Shown one piece after another: positions 8,723 through 18,820 of a stretch of 64,000 nt of DNA. Where the stretch lies: the NCBI GenBank assembly GCA_045599005.1, contig JAZRVF010000011.1:194959-258958 (forward strand). The letters are read 5' to 3'. The notes below the pieces were generated by a model that saw only the letters and a program-made list of their open reading frames with translations, ran no database searches and was not told where the DNA came from. The DNA comes from Treponema_I sp045599005 (GTDB taxonomy: Bacteria; Spirochaetota; Spirochaetia; Treponematales; Treponemataceae). How positions within the stretch are numbered: position 1 is the stretch's first letter; each line of letters opens with the position of its first letter. The position numbers and the translations under genes are program-made.

Positions 8723-10676
8723 CAGGTGCCCGCTTCATATCTTCCGCTGTAGGAGGTTCATATTTTCCATGGCGGACAAATCCGTTTTCGTAAAAGAAGG
8801 TCACAGATTTAACATCTGCGCGGATTTCTTCCTTCACATCACGGATATAGAGTTTTACACCTGCATAAACAGTTCCGGAAGCTGAGATTTTTCCGATAAC
8901 CTTAAGTTCCCGCAGGTGAGCCTGTATCTGCTGGATTTCTTCTGATATGGCTTCTGATTCTGCAATAACTTCATTTTTGCGCAGAGTAAGTTTTGCAAGG
9001 TTCTCCGTTTTTTCAGGAGAGAGATTCTTGCGTATTTTTTTCTGATTTTCCAAGGTTGAGATATTCAGATCAAGTTCATCAAGCTCTTTGGCCAGAGAAG
9101 TCTGTTTATCCATCAGCTCATCAAGATGACGTTTGGCCTTTGGATCATAACCGACTTCAAGAACAGTCTCACTACCACCACCGTTGCTTCCGATTGTCTT
9201 TGAATGGATTTCCTCTGTGGCAAACAGATGTCCGCCGATAATTGCAGCACGTTTTCCCTGCAGAAGGATTTTTTTGTTACAGGTTACCTGAGAATTGATG
9301 ATACCGTCAGTTACAATAATGTATTCCTCAACATCAACCTGTGTATTCTGAATGAATTTAGCCCAAAGAGATTTTCCCGCACGGATATATCCTTCATCAC
9401 GGCCCATAATTCCCAAAGAAACGATCACATCGCCGTCTGCTTCCAGAATTGATTTTCCAACAGTTCCGTAAACTTCAATATTTCCAGAAGCCTTGACTTT
9501 GAATCCGTCGTCAACATTTCCCTTGACGATGACTGTACCCAGGAATGTGATGTTTCCGGTTTTTATGGAAACACTGTCCACTTCCATGATCGGTTCAACG
9601 TGAATCTTGTCATTGATCAGCAGAACCTGACCGTTTGTAGCCGCAAGAATAGTTCTTCCGTCAGAATCAACAACAACATTTTTTCCAAGCGGCATAGGAA
9701 TGTCTTTTCCGTTTTTTGCCTCCAGATAGCGTCCAAAGAGGGTTTTTCCGGCTTTACCACGCTCAGCAGGCATCTTCTGTGCAAGAGGCTGCCCTTCAAC
9801 AACGTTCTGGATACGGTTAAGTTCCTTATAGTCCACCTGACCGTTTTCAGATTCCTTAAGTTTGAGTTTGGAGCGGTCAGTCTCGAAATTGTAGGCAATA
9901 TAAGCGTTCCGCCCATCGACAGGATGAGGGGCCTCTGCTACAACAAAAGGAATTCCGAATACAGGAGTATCAACGAAATCATTGATTTTCTCCTCTGAGA
10001 TTCCACAGACAACACCCTGTGTCTCAAGAACACGTTTAATATGCAGAGGTGAAACTTCCGCTCCACCCATGGAAGGTGCACTAACAGTAATCGATGCGCG
10101 CATTTCGTCACTGGAAATATCAACAGTAATAAGGGAGTCGAAAACAGGATTATGCTCAAAAAGTCCGACAGGTACATACTGCCCATCAGTTCCGTTCTTG
10201 ACACAGTCTTTTACTTTGTTTTCTTCGATTTCAATCGTATCGGAACGTTTCAGACGCAGAAGAACTTCTTTAAGAAGAACAGGAGAACCGGCTCCTACAG
10301 GAGGAACAACTTTAAGACAGATCTGGCTGTCAAAATAATGGACATAGAACATTCCATCTTTATCCAGATTAAGTTCTTCTTCTTCCGCAATAATATCACC
10401 GGCCTCACCGGCAACAGCCTTTTTCTTTTCTTTTTTCGCGGCTTCGGCATTCTCATATGCACGGATAAGCCAGGGCTTTTTCATAAGCCCTAAAAAACCG
10501 CCGGTTCCCTGTTCCAGAACTTCGTACTCAAGCAGAGCAACCCTGCTCTGCAGCTGGGTTGCCGCATCAGCAAGAGCCTCTTCCAAGGTTTCAGCCCGGA
10601 CTTCCACAAATTCAAGAGTCTGGTCTGCTTTGAGAGATTTTGCCAGGTCTGCACGAATCTGTTCCAGCGTAACCAT
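8703..10676 (-). CDS. Jag-N + FapA (DUF342) domain protein
   Basis: 657 residues. The first ~55 match the Jag-N type domain (VEVRAETLEEALADAATQL ... EQGTGGFLGLMKKPW). The central ~250-500 is the beta-helical DUF342/FapA region, full of short Gly-rich strands such as SIKTGNITFLGTVIVKGN. A coiled coil (~535-600) separates it from a final SASGTVYAGVKLYI strand set. FapA-type proteins are widespread in flagellated bacteria and are linked to polymer-binding or regulatory roles, but function in motility is unclear. It starts 10 nt after the sigma28 gene, with ribosome site AAGG. The position suggests co-expression with the flagellum. Confidence 0.82.
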   Translation of the reverse strand: MVTLEQIRADLAKSLKADQTLEFVEVRAETLEEALADAATQLQSRVALLEYEVLEQGTGGFLGLMKKPWLIRAYENAEAAKKEKKKAVAGEAGDIIAEEEELNLDKDGMFYVHYFDSQICLKVVPPVGAGSPVLLKEVLLRLKRSDTIEIEENKVKDCVKNGTDGQYVPVGLFEHNPVFDSLITVDISSDEMRASITVSAPSMGGAEVSPLHIKRVLETQGVVCGISEEKINDFVDTPVFGIPFVVAEAPHPVDGRNAYIAYNFETDRSKLKLKESENGQVDYKELNRIQNVVEGQPLAQKMPAERGKAGKTLFGRYLEAKNGKDIPMPLGKNVVVDSDGRTILAATNGQVLLINDKIHVEPIMEVDSVSIKTGNITFLGTVIVKGNVDDGFKVKASGNIEVYGTVGKSILEADGDVIVSLGIMGRDEGYIRAGKSLWAKFIQNTQVDVEEYIIVTDGIINSQVTCNKKILLQGKRAAIIGGHLFATEEIHSKTIGSNGGGSETVLEVGYDPKAKRHLDELMDKQTSLAKELDELDLNISTLENQKKIRKNLSPEKTENLAKLTLRKNEVIAESEAISEEIQQIQAHLRELKVIGKISASGTVYAGVKLYIRDVKEEIRADVKSVTFFYENGFVRHGKYEPPTAEDMKRAPDGYSTN

Positions 10677-10685
10677 AAATAAACC

Positions 10686-11474
10686 TTAAATAATACCCTT
10701 TTTAAAGTTGGTCAGTTTTGAACGTAGCCTTAAATTGGCCTTTGTATGAAGCTGAGAGATACGGGACTCACTTACATCAAGAACCTGTCCGATTTCTTTG
10801 AAAGTAAGATCCTCGTGATAATAAAGTACGAGAACCATCTTCTCTTTTTCAGGAAGTTCATTAATTGCTTCTATAATAACACGACGGACTTCTTCCCGTT
10901 CCACAATCACATCGGGATTGAGAGAAGAAGGAGATTCTATGCTGTCACCAATGGACATGCGGTCTGAATCATCACCGGCATACCAGACATCATTCAATGA
11001 GAGTATGCTGGTTCCGGAAACTTTCATAACAGTTTTCTGCAGTTCAGAAACGCTGATGCCCATCTCACCGGCAATATCTTCATCATTGGCGGTTCTTCCA
11101 AGCTTTGCCTCAACCTTTACAATGGCATCTTCTATCTCACGCGATTTCTGCCGCACAGAACGGGGAACCCAATCCAATTCCCGAAGCTCATCAAGAATTG
11201 AACCACGGATACGCTGAACTGCATAAGTCTTGAATTTTACGTTCTTATCAGGATCATATTTGTTGATTGCATCGAGCAGTCCAAACTGACCATAGCCTAC
11301 AAGATCGTCGAACTCCACACTGCCGGGCATTCCTACTGCAACTTTTCCTGCAACATATTTTACAAGAGGCATGTACTGACGGATAAAAGCATCCCTGATC
11401 TGCGGAGAGCGGGTTTTCTTGTATTCCTGCCAAAGTTCATCTTCTGTTTTCTGCTCAAAGAGAGAAACTGCCAT
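10686..11474 (-). CDS. fliA: Flagellar sigma factor sigma28 (FliA/WhiG type)
   Basis: 262 residues with sigma region 2 (DAFIRQYMPLVKYVAG ... FDDLVGYGQFGLLDAI ... KTYAVQRIRGSILDELR), a region 3 (~110-160) and region 4 with the HTH LTFKEIGQVLDVSESRISQL (~223-243). It is the flagellar sigma factor that directs late flagellar promoters. Strong ribosome site AAGGA. It sits at the distal end of the flagellar operon, between a membrane protein and the DUF342 gene, as in other treponemes. Two close matches to a sigma28 promoter lie upstream of flgF (45597) and the flgJ-like gene (43803). No flgM-like anti-sigma gene is seen in the window. Confidence 0.94.
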   Translation of the reverse strand: MAVSLFEQKTEDELWQEYKKTRSPQIRDAFIRQYMPLVKYVAGKVAVGMPGSVEFDDLVGYGQFGLLDAINKYDPDKNVKFKTYAVQRIRGSILDELRELDWVPRSVRQKSREIEDAIVKVEAKLGRTANDEDIAGEMGISVSELQKTVMKVSGTSILSLNDVWYAGDDSDRMSIGDSIESPSSLNPDVIVEREEVRRVIIEAINELPEKEKMVLVLYYHEDLTFKEIGQVLDVSESRISQLHTKANLRLRSKLTNFKKGII

Positions 11475-11476
11475 AA

Positions 11477-12244
11477 TTATCCTTCATTCGTTAATATCGT
11501 TCGTATAGCTTCTGCCATAAGAGAAGTGTCTGTTCCGACATCAATATCAGAAGCCGTTGAAGATCCGCCTGGTTTCAAACCTTCAGTGGCAAATGAACTG
11601 TCGCTTATGACACCTTCAAAGGCACTTTTTGGATTGGAGGAAGTCAGATCACTGACATCCGGAAGCAAATCCAAAGTATCAAGTTCTTCTTTCGGTTCGT
11701 TTGCACCTGCCGCTGATACTCCGGTTGCTGCAACCTTTTCTTTGGCAATGCTTACCGGTACAAACTGAGTGGCTCCGGCATCCTTAGCCGAACCCGTTTT
11801 TTCCTGATCCGCAGGAATCTGTTTTTTGGGAACTCCTGAAGTGTCAGCCGCCAAAGGTTCTGAAGCTTTTACAGAAAAAGCAGACGGTTTTTCAGACTGT
11901 TCCTTCTGAACAAAAACACCTTCCGGCGCTCCAGGATTACCGGCTTTCTGATGGATAAAAAAATCCGGAGCTGCGTCCGCGTCAGGCAAAGGCTCATCAT
12001 TAACAGAAATATCAACTACAGAACCTGTTGAAGCCGTTCTGACAGGAGCTTCTTCAGTTGCCGAATCCGCAAGGAAGCGATCAAATACAAAAGATATTCC
12101 TGCACCAATGGCACCGCCTATAACAGCACACACCAAAGACCGGATTAAAATAATACCTATTGAGACCCCACCAAAAAGACCAGAGAAAAAAGATATGACC
12201 AACCCGACAACGGCACCACCGGCTGCAAACTTCAGGTTAACCAT
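11477..12244 (-). CDS. Uncharacterised membrane protein between flhG and fliA
   Basis: 255 residues. Two Gly-rich hydrophobic segments (~5-30 and ~33-58) are followed by a long acidic, Ser/Ala/Pro-rich, probably disordered tail (60-255). A ribosome site AAAGGGGG lies 6 nt before the ATG. The gap to fliA is 2 nt. Its fixed place between flhG and the sigma28 gene suggests a motility role, such as membrane scaffolding or regulation. I recognise no domain. Confidence 0.6.
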   Translation of the reverse strand: MVNLKFAAGGAVVGLVISFFSGLFGGVSIGIILIRSLVCAVIGGAIGAGISFVFDRFLADSATEEAPVRTASTGSVVDISVNDEPLPDADAAPDFFIHQKAGNPGAPEGVFVQKEQSEKPSAFSVKASEPLAADTSGVPKKQIPADQEKTGSAKDAGATQFVPVSIAKEKVAATGVSAAGANEPKEELDTLDLLPDVSDLTSSNPKSAFEGVISDSSFATEGLKPGGSSTASDIDVGTDTSLMAEAIRTILTNEG

Positions 12245-12290
12245 AAAATCCCCCTTTATTCAGAATACGGCAATAAATGCTTATGGTCAA

Positions 12291-13172
12291 TCAGTTTCTC
12301 CCCATAATTTTTTTGAAAAAGCCTGCAAGGCCGCCGGAAGATTTTACAACAGTCTTGTCTATGCGGCTGACTATGTGTCTGATACAGACTGCAGCCTTAC
12401 TGTTTGGCTGTGCAATGATCAAAGGCTTCTGGCGGAGAACGGATGAAACAACTGTAGGATCATCATAGATGAAGCCAAGATATTCCAAAGGAGTGTTAAG
12501 GAACTGGGCAACAATGTTTATCATTCTGTCTGCAATACGTTTTCCTTCGTCAGCAGAATGAACACGGTTGACCAGGAGTTTCAGATTAAGCTGGTTGTCC
12601 ACGAATTCAGTGGCAATAATCTTGATAAGTCCGTATGCGTCTGTAATGGCTGTGGGTTCCGGTGTTGTGATGATATAAGCTTCATCTGAAACTTCTATAA
12701 ATCTGAGAACATTGTCTGATACACCGGCACCTGTATCAATGATGATAATGTCAGCAGAGGAAAGAGCTGTAAACTGTTCGGCAAAAGAATCCCTTTCTTC
12801 GTCAGTCAGGTTGGCAATGCGGGAAAAGCCGTTGGCACCTGCAATAAACTGGATTCCGAACTCTGTATTCAGAATGATGTCTGTCATCTTCTTTTTTTTG
12901 TTGATTACATCAAGAAGGTTTGCCTTTGGTGTAATCCCAAGAAGAACGTTGACATTTGCCATACCGAGGTCACCGTCGATCAGAATAACTCTTTTTCCTG
13001 TCTGAGCAAATGCAATGGCAAGATTGACGGACACGTTTGTTTTTCCTACACCGCCTTTACCGCTTGAAACAGCAATAACACGGGTTTTATGACCGTCAGG
13101 ATTTCTGGAATTGTCTGAACCAGGTCTGGTATTATGCAGCATGGCACGCAGTTCTGAAGCTTGATCTTCCAT
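12291..13172 (-). CDS. flhG: MinD/ParA-family flagellar number regulator FlhG
   Basis: 293 residues of the SIMIBI class. The deviant Walker A GKGGVGKT (38-45), Walker A' 'VILIDGDLGMANVNVLLG' and 'IIIIDTGAG' are clear. A short basic N-terminus precedes them. FlhG partners with the FlhF GTPase, encoded 2 nt upstream, to set flagellar number and placement at the cell poles. In spirochaetes these control the polar periplasmic flagella. Strong ribosome site (GAAGGAG). Confidence 0.93.
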   Translation of the reverse strand: MEDQASELRAMLHNTRPGSDNSRNPDGHKTRVIAVSSGKGGVGKTNVSVNLAIAFAQTGKRVILIDGDLGMANVNVLLGITPKANLLDVINKKKKMTDIILNTEFGIQFIAGANGFSRIANLTDEERDSFAEQFTALSSADIIIIDTGAGVSDNVLRFIEVSDEAYIITTPEPTAITDAYGLIKIIATEFVDNQLNLKLLVNRVHSADEGKRIADRMINIVAQFLNTPLEYLGFIYDDPTVVSSVLRQKPLIIAQPNSKAAVCIRHIVSRIDKTVVKSSGGLAGFFKKIMGRN

Positions 13173-13174
13173 TG

Positions 13175-14671
13175 TTATTTATCTCCTTCTTTTTTCCCGA
13201 AAACTTCCTGAATATGGGTCATATCCACATCAAATTCAATTAATTTTGACAGCAGATATTCGATACTTGCCGGTTTGAAATCTCTCGGAACTTTCTGTCC
13301 GGTTGCCAGGAAAGACAAAGGCATCTCCTGTTCAGCAAGAACGCTGATCAGATTTCCGACACAACCTGACTCATCCAGTTTTGTAGCAACAACCGCCTTA
13401 TAACCGAACACCCTGAATTTTTCCATTATCTGACGCATATCACTGGCTTTTTTATCAACAGTCATTGTCAGGTAGACAATCGGCTCAATGTTCTCCATTT
13501 TAAGCCGGCGCCGCATCTGCGAAATATTATCATAATCACGAGGACTGTGTCCTATTGTATCAACCAGAACATAATCAACATTCTTATCGTAGGACATTAT
13601 CCGTTCAGAGAGTCTGTCATCCTCAACAAGGTCCACGGAAAGCTGCAGTATATCCCCGTATGTCTCCAACTGTTTGTAAGCACCAATACGATAATTATCG
13701 ATGGTTATCAGTTTTACTTCAGCCTCTTTTCTGTCCCCACCGCCTGGATAAGCAAGACGCGCCGCCAGTTTGGCAACCGTTGTAGTCTTACCAACTCCCG
13801 TCGGTCCCACAAAAACGATCACACGTGTTTTATTCTGTTCGGGAATGGCTGTCAGCTGTATTGAGCCAGCAATCCAGTCCACAACCATCCTTTCAATCCT
13901 TTCGTAATTCTCCAGTTCTTCAATACTGTATTTCCGTTCGATGCGATCAATAATTTTCCGTATGTAGTCAGGAGAAAACTCATTATTCTCAAGTTTCGTC
14001 CGTATTTTCCTTATCGTGGGATGCTCTGTATCCGGAGTCTTAAGGAATTGCATTCCATGCTGGATTGACGAAACTTTCTCAAGCAGATCCTGAAATTCAG
14101 GAGATGAGACAAAACCCGTTTCCGTGGGAACAACATTGTTCTTCCCGAAACCTGCATCTTCAATATTTTTTTCTGCTGTATCCGTTTTTTCAGCTTCTTC
14201 AACGGCCGCATCATCAACAATCCTGATATCCAGACCTGTGCCAGTGACAGGAATTTCATTTTTTTCAGCGGCAGATCTTTTTTCAATTTCAGAACGCTCA
14301 AAGTTTTCAATTGATGAAAAAAGAGGATCCAGCATCCGGTCATTTTCCATTGGATCAGGCGCTTTTCTGGAAGAAGAAAGCATGGCCACAAGCTTATCTT
14401 TCTCACGGGCAAAATCCTCTTTTGTCTTAGGAACCGGACTGCCATAAGCATTCCGCAAGCCTGAAAAATCCGAATCTTCCTGAGTCAGGACAATGTATTT
14501 GATCCGCACCTGCTGCCGGGCACCGATACCCAGAAAGCCCCCGCGTTTCTCATACCTTTTGTCTTTGATCATGTAATTGCTGCCATGGAGAGAACGTATT
14601 TTTTTAACACAATCTTCGAAAGTATCAGCGTAAACAACACGTTCTGAACTGTTAAGATCTGCGTCAGTCAA
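13175..14671 (-). CDS. flhF: Flagellar SRP-like GTPase FlhF
   Basis: 498 residues. The N-terminal basic domain (1-75) is followed by an acidic, poorly conserved linker (~80-215), an N domain, and the SRP-type G domain with P-loop GPTGVGKT (289-296), VDTIGHSPRD and TKLDESG. FlhF recruits early flagellar components to the cell pole and is stimulated by FlhG. The start codon is TTG, chosen because a strong ribosome site (GGGGAGG) lies 5 nt upstream. It overlaps the end of flhA by 8 nt. Confidence 0.93.
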   Translation of the reverse strand: MTDADLNSSERVVYADTFEDCVKKIRSLHGSNYMIKDKRYEKRGGFLGIGARQQVRIKYIVLTQEDSDFSGLRNAYGSPVPKTKEDFAREKDKLVAMLSSSRKAPDPMENDRMLDPLFSSIENFERSEIEKRSAAEKNEIPVTGTGLDIRIVDDAAVEEAEKTDTAEKNIEDAGFGKNNVVPTETGFVSSPEFQDLLEKVSSIQHGMQFLKTPDTEHPTIRKIRTKLENNEFSPDYIRKIIDRIERKYSIEELENYERIERMVVDWIAGSIQLTAIPEQNKTRVIVFVGPTGVGKTTTVAKLAARLAYPGGGDRKEAEVKLITIDNYRIGAYKQLETYGDILQLSVDLVEDDRLSERIMSYDKNVDYVLVDTIGHSPRDYDNISQMRRRLKMENIEPIVYLTMTVDKKASDMRQIMEKFRVFGYKAVVATKLDESGCVGNLISVLAEQEMPLSFLATGQKVPRDFKPASIEYLLSKLIEFDVDMTHIQEVFGKKEGDK

Positions 14672-16760
14672 CTTTTACCTCCCCGATTTTTTCGACTTTT
14701 ATATCATTTGTTATTTCTGAAACAGCCAGAACCACCAGTTTAGGCATTTCCCGCTCAGTGCTCTTCTTGACAAGGAGACGAGCTTCGTCAGGCACCCAGA
14801 CTATAGGCATTGCGCCGCTGTTCCGGACTGACGCGATAACTCCTGACAGGGAGGAAATCCATGCCCTGTGCAGATTCGGATCCAGTGCCGAAACCGGACC
14901 GTTGACCGTATCGACGCGACTTTGAACCAGCGTAGTAAGGAAGTCTGGATCCACAGTGACCACCCGCAGAACTTTCTGATCGTCTGGAGTCCGGTCTGCG
15001 TATTGCAGACAGATCTGACGTCCCAGAGCCTGCCGGACTTTCTCTACAAGCACATCAGTTTTCTTAGTGACTGCGGCCACATCGGTCATCGTTTCAAGAA
15101 TGACCACCATATTCCGGACAGAAACCTGCTCCCGAAGAAGTCCCTGCATTACTTTCTGGATTTCACCCACTGTAAATGTCTTGGTAGCTTCGTCAACAAC
15201 AGCTGAATAATGTTCCTTAAGTGCGTCCAGAACAGACTGAACTTCCTGGCGTCCAAGAATCTCAGCGGCGTGTTCTTTAATAAGTTCCGTAAGATGAGTG
15301 GCAATAATTGTCGGAGAATCGATGACAGCATAACCGGCACGCTCAGCCTGATCCCGTTTTTCCTCTGTGATCCACATTGCGGGAAGTCCGAATGCCGGTT
15401 CCACTGCAGGCTCTCCCTGAATTTCTCTTGTTACTCCTCCACCGTTCATACAGAGATAACTGTTCATGCGGAGCCGGAAATGCCCGATTTCCGTACCTTT
15501 GATGAGGAATCGGTATTCATTTGGATCAAGGCTCATGTTATCCACAATCCTGATCGGAGGAATGACAAGACCAAGATCCAGAGCAGCCTCACTTCGCATT
15601 CTCTGGACCCGGTTCAAAAGTTCCGCACCTTTTCCGGCTTCCACAAGAGGCACCAGTGCCAGACCAAGTTCCAGTGACAGAGGATCAAGAGGAGCGATGG
15701 GACTCTGGACAGACTGCTGCTGGGGACCGTTCTGGGAGGAAGCAGTGTCAGGACCGGCCCCTGTTTTTTTTGCCGGAACCGCATTCTGGAAACGGCGCAA
15801 CCTGAACCCGATAAAAGCAAGGGCTGCCGCCAGCGGAAAAAGCACATACCAGGGGAATCCGGGAAGGAATCCCATTACAGCCATCACGCCGCCACCCACA
15901 AAATAAATCCATGAGCTTTGTGTAAACTGTTCCTTTATGTCGTTACCAAGAGTTGATTCTCCGTCAGAGACTGAGCGGGTGACGATAAGTCCGGTAGCAA
16001 AAGAGACAAGCAGAGATGGAATCTGAGAAAGCAGACCGTCACCGATTGTCAGTGCAGCATAAGTCTGGATTGCAACAGAAAAAGGTTCGCTTCTCAGAAG
16101 CATTCCGAAAATCAGTCCGACAATCAGGTTGACCACAGTGATAAAAATACCGACTTTAACGTTTCCAGAAACAAATTTAGTGGCACCGTCCATACTTCCG
16201 TAGAAGTCTGATTCACGCTGCACATCAAGCTTGCGTTTTCTGGCTTCTTCTTCGGTAATGGCTCCTGAATTGTACTCAGCCTCAATGGCAGTCTGCTTCA
16301 TCGGCATTGCATCCAGTGTAAAACGGGCTGCAACTTCTGCGACACGTGTGGCTCCTTTTGTAATTACAAAAGTCTGGACAGCAATGATGATTATGAAAAT
16401 GACCATTCCTACAAGAAGACCTTCTGTTCCGGAAGAACCGATAACAAAGGTAGAAAATGCACGGACCATCTTTCCGTCAAATTTCGTTCCCTGGGAAAGA
16501 ATCAGACGGGTGGAAGAAACGTTCAGACCAAGTCCGAACACTGTACTGATAAGGAGTACAGTAGGAAACGTGGAAAAATCAATTGCACGGGGCGAAAAAA
16601 TGACAAGAAGCAGAATGAGCACGGACATGAGGACATTTGTTGCCATACACACATCCAGCAACACTGTCGGAAGAGGAATGATAATAAGAAGAATCGACGC
16701 CACCACGGCAACAGCGGTCATCAGATCCGTTGTGCCCTTAAAACGAGAAGTGCCAGCCAC
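14664..16760 (-). CDS. flhA: Flagellar export gate protein FlhA
   Basis: 698 residues. About eight N-terminal membrane segments (1-320) include the FHIPEP-like region 'ARFTLDAMPMKQTAIEAEYNSG'. The C-terminal cytosolic domain (~345-698) forms the nonameric ring that docks export substrates and chaperones. It is a core part of the flagellar type III secretion gate. GTG start with ribosome site AAGGGTGGG. It lies between flhB and flhF in the operon. Confidence 0.96.
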   Translation of the reverse strand: MAGTSRFKGTTDLMTAVAVVASILLIIIPLPTVLLDVCMATNVLMSVLILLLVIFSPRAIDFSTFPTVLLISTVFGLGLNVSSTRLILSQGTKFDGKMVRAFSTFVIGSSGTEGLLVGMVIFIIIIAVQTFVITKGATRVAEVAARFTLDAMPMKQTAIEAEYNSGAITEEEARKRKLDVQRESDFYGSMDGATKFVSGNVKVGIFITVVNLIVGLIFGMLLRSEPFSVAIQTYAALTIGDGLLSQIPSLLVSFATGLIVTRSVSDGESTLGNDIKEQFTQSSWIYFVGGGVMAVMGFLPGFPWYVLFPLAAALAFIGFRLRRFQNAVPAKKTGAGPDTASSQNGPQQQSVQSPIAPLDPLSLELGLALVPLVEAGKGAELLNRVQRMRSEAALDLGLVIPPIRIVDNMSLDPNEYRFLIKGTEIGHFRLRMNSYLCMNGGGVTREIQGEPAVEPAFGLPAMWITEEKRDQAERAGYAVIDSPTIIATHLTELIKEHAAEILGRQEVQSVLDALKEHYSAVVDEATKTFTVGEIQKVMQGLLREQVSVRNMVVILETMTDVAAVTKKTDVLVEKVRQALGRQICLQYADRTPDDQKVLRVVTVDPDFLTTLVQSRVDTVNGPVSALDPNLHRAWISSLSGVIASVRNSGAMPIVWVPDEARLLVKKSTEREMPKLVVLAVSEITNDIKVEKIGEVKVD

Positions 16761-16793
16761 TTGGTCCCACCCTTACAGTTGACTAAACGATCT

Positions 16794-17936
16794 CTACAGC
16801 TTGCCTTTTAGGCGGTAAACACGCTGCAGAATCAAACTTAACGCGGAGTAAAACTCCTCTGGTATTATATCTCCAATTTCAACTTGTGCATAGAGTGCAC
16901 GGGCCAAAGGACGGTTTTCTACAATCTCAACATCATTCTGCCGTGCAATTTCCTTAATCCGCTGGGCAAGTTCGTCAACACCCTTTGCTGTAACCATGGG
17001 AGCCTGCATTGACTCACGGTCATACTGCAATGCCACCGCATAATGGGTCGGGTTTGTAATGACAACATCAGCATTAGCAACATTCTGACGCATCTGCTGT
17101 GTCATAAGCTGCCTCATATACTGACGGAGCCGCCCTTTGACAAAAGGATCCCCTTCCAGATTCTTGAATTCTTCCTTAACTTCCTGTTTTGACATCTTCA
17201 TCTGTTCCATGAACTGGCGGCGCTGCATAAGGTAGTCCGGAATCGCTATCACAAGAAACACAACGGATGCCATGATGAGAAGTTTTGCGATCATCTGTCC
17301 AAGATACACAATACCTTGCCAAAGATTTACATTGAGAAGCGTGACAAGTTCAGGCAGATCACCTTTTATGACATTGTAGGAAATCACAACAAGTATCGCG
17401 ACTTTCGCAATCGATTTGACAATATTGAATGCTCCGTTAAGAGAAAACAGAGTTTTTTTGAAATATTCACCGAATTTCGGCAGAATCTTTGAGAAACTGG
17501 GTGTGATAGGTTTCAGGCTGAAAATAAAGCCCCTGTTCTGCACAACATTTCCTACGACTCCTGCAACAATCGCAACACCAAGAATCGGAAGAATGATTCT
17601 TGAGAAATAGCGCATGAACACAAGAAACAGAGTTCCGTCAATTTCCGCAGTTGTACAGCGCTGCAGACAGAAAGACATGAGTTCAACACAGTTCCTGAAA
17701 AGCCAGGGAGCAAGCATTATAAGACAGACTGTCGGAAGAAGAAGAACCAGTGCACCAGGGATTTCCTGACTTTTGGGGACACGGCCTTCTTTTTCCCTTG
17801 CCTCACGCAGTTTATGCTCAGTAGGTTCCTCGGTACGGCCTTCATCTTCTGCGGCAAACCATTGCAGCGTGATGTGCGGTTCAAGAAACATTATCTCAGA
17901 GAAATCTTTTTCGGAAGAGAACAGGGATCCTGTCAT
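16794..17936 (-). CDS. flhB: Flagellar export switch protein FlhB
   Basis: 380 residues. A charged N-terminus (EDEGRTEEPTEHKLREAREKEG) leads into four membrane segments. The cytosolic C-terminal domain carries the self-cleavage site NPTH (295-298, cut between N and P). FlhB switches export from rod/hook to filament substrates. It overlaps fliR by 4 nt (ATGA). The ~20 residues before EDEGRTEEP are longer than in many homologues. Confidence 0.96.
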   Translation of the reverse strand: MTGSLFSSEKDFSEIMFLEPHITLQWFAAEDEGRTEEPTEHKLREAREKEGRVPKSQEIPGALVLLLPTVCLIMLAPWLFRNCVELMSFCLQRCTTAEIDGTLFLVFMRYFSRIILPILGVAIVAGVVGNVVQNRGFIFSLKPITPSFSKILPKFGEYFKKTLFSLNGAFNIVKSIAKVAILVVISYNVIKGDLPELVTLLNVNLWQGIVYLGQMIAKLLIMASVVFLVIAIPDYLMQRRQFMEQMKMSKQEVKEEFKNLEGDPFVKGRLRQYMRQLMTQQMRQNVANADVVITNPTHYAVALQYDRESMQAPMVTAKGVDELAQRIKEIARQNDVEIVENRPLARALYAQVEIGDIIPEEFYSALSLILQRVYRLKGKL

Positions 17937-18817
17937 GTGCTTGCCACCTTTTTCACCTGAAGGAACAGAGACTCCAGATTTCCGAATGTTGACTCAAATA
18001 CATTTGAGAAATAATTCACCATGATCGGCAGAAGCAGTGTCAGAAGCAGAAAAGACACAATCATTGAAATGGGAAGGCTTTCTGAGAACAGATTCATCTG
18101 GGGAGCCGCTTTCGCAAGAAGCCCCATGGTCACAGAAACAAGAAACAGAGAGGCAATCATGGGAAAAGCGATGAGAAAAGCATCCAGAAAAAGCTGGGAC
18201 AGTCCGGCAAGCAGGAAGCCAAGAATGTTCTCCCTTGCCAGAACAAGAGAATAGGCGTTAAAGACAGTATAACTCTGGGTCAGTCCTCTCAGGAACAGAT
18301 TCTGGAAGCCCTTTGTCTGCAGGAAGATCAGCATTGCCATAAGGTTCAGGTATTGTCCCATCAAAGGATTTTCAACCTGTGACAGAGCATCATAACTCTG
18401 TGCGGCAGAAAAACCCATCTGAAAGGAAAAAAACTGACCCGCAGTGCTGAAGATTCCAAAAATCAGGTTTATGTAAAAACCGATAAGAACACCTATCAGA
18501 CCTTCCCCAACAAGCAGCAGGACAAACTGAAGGGAAAATGGCTGAACGGCAACACCCTGATATCCACCGGTGGTCAATCCGTTGAAAAGTCCTTCCGACC
18601 CGACAGAACCTGCATCAATGCCGACCGTCAATGCATCAGCAAGACCGGACTGATAAAGCCATGGCAGAAGCAGATAGGCTGAAGCACCGGACAGAGCAAG
18701 TTTTGCAATTCTGGTAACCGAATTCGTAGACAGGAGAGGCGATGTCTGGAACATAGCGAAACAGCGCACGGCAGCAAGCAGAAAAAGTGGAGCTGCAGCC
18801 ACAATCGTCTGCAGCAT
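17933..18817 (-). CDS. fliR: Flagellar export protein FliR
   Basis: 294 residues, hydrophobic, with about six to seven membrane segments and the FliR pattern (PLLSTNSVTRIAKLALSGA, QMGFSAAQSYDA). FliR forms the export pore complex with FliP and FliQ in the inner membrane. Its ATG lies just after the fliQ stop. Neighbours fliQ and flhB are in the usual order. Confidence 0.95.
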   Translation of the reverse strand: MLQTIVAAAPLFLLAAVRCFAMFQTSPLLSTNSVTRIAKLALSGASAYLLLPWLYQSGLADALTVGIDAGSVGSEGLFNGLTTGGYQGVAVQPFSLQFVLLLVGEGLIGVLIGFYINLIFGIFSTAGQFFSFQMGFSAAQSYDALSQVENPLMGQYLNLMAMLIFLQTKGFQNLFLRGLTQSYTVFNAYSLVLARENILGFLLAGLSQLFLDAFLIAFPMIASLFLVSVTMGLLAKAAPQMNLFSESLPISMIVSFLLLTLLLPIMVNYFSNVFESTFGNLESLFLQVKKVAST

Positions 18818-18820
18818 TCA

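Noticed and set aside
16738..16760. Possible sigma54 -24 element (TGGCAC) at the flhA start
   Set aside because: The minus-strand TGGCAC lies inside the flhA coding start and has no TTGC at the -12 distance.
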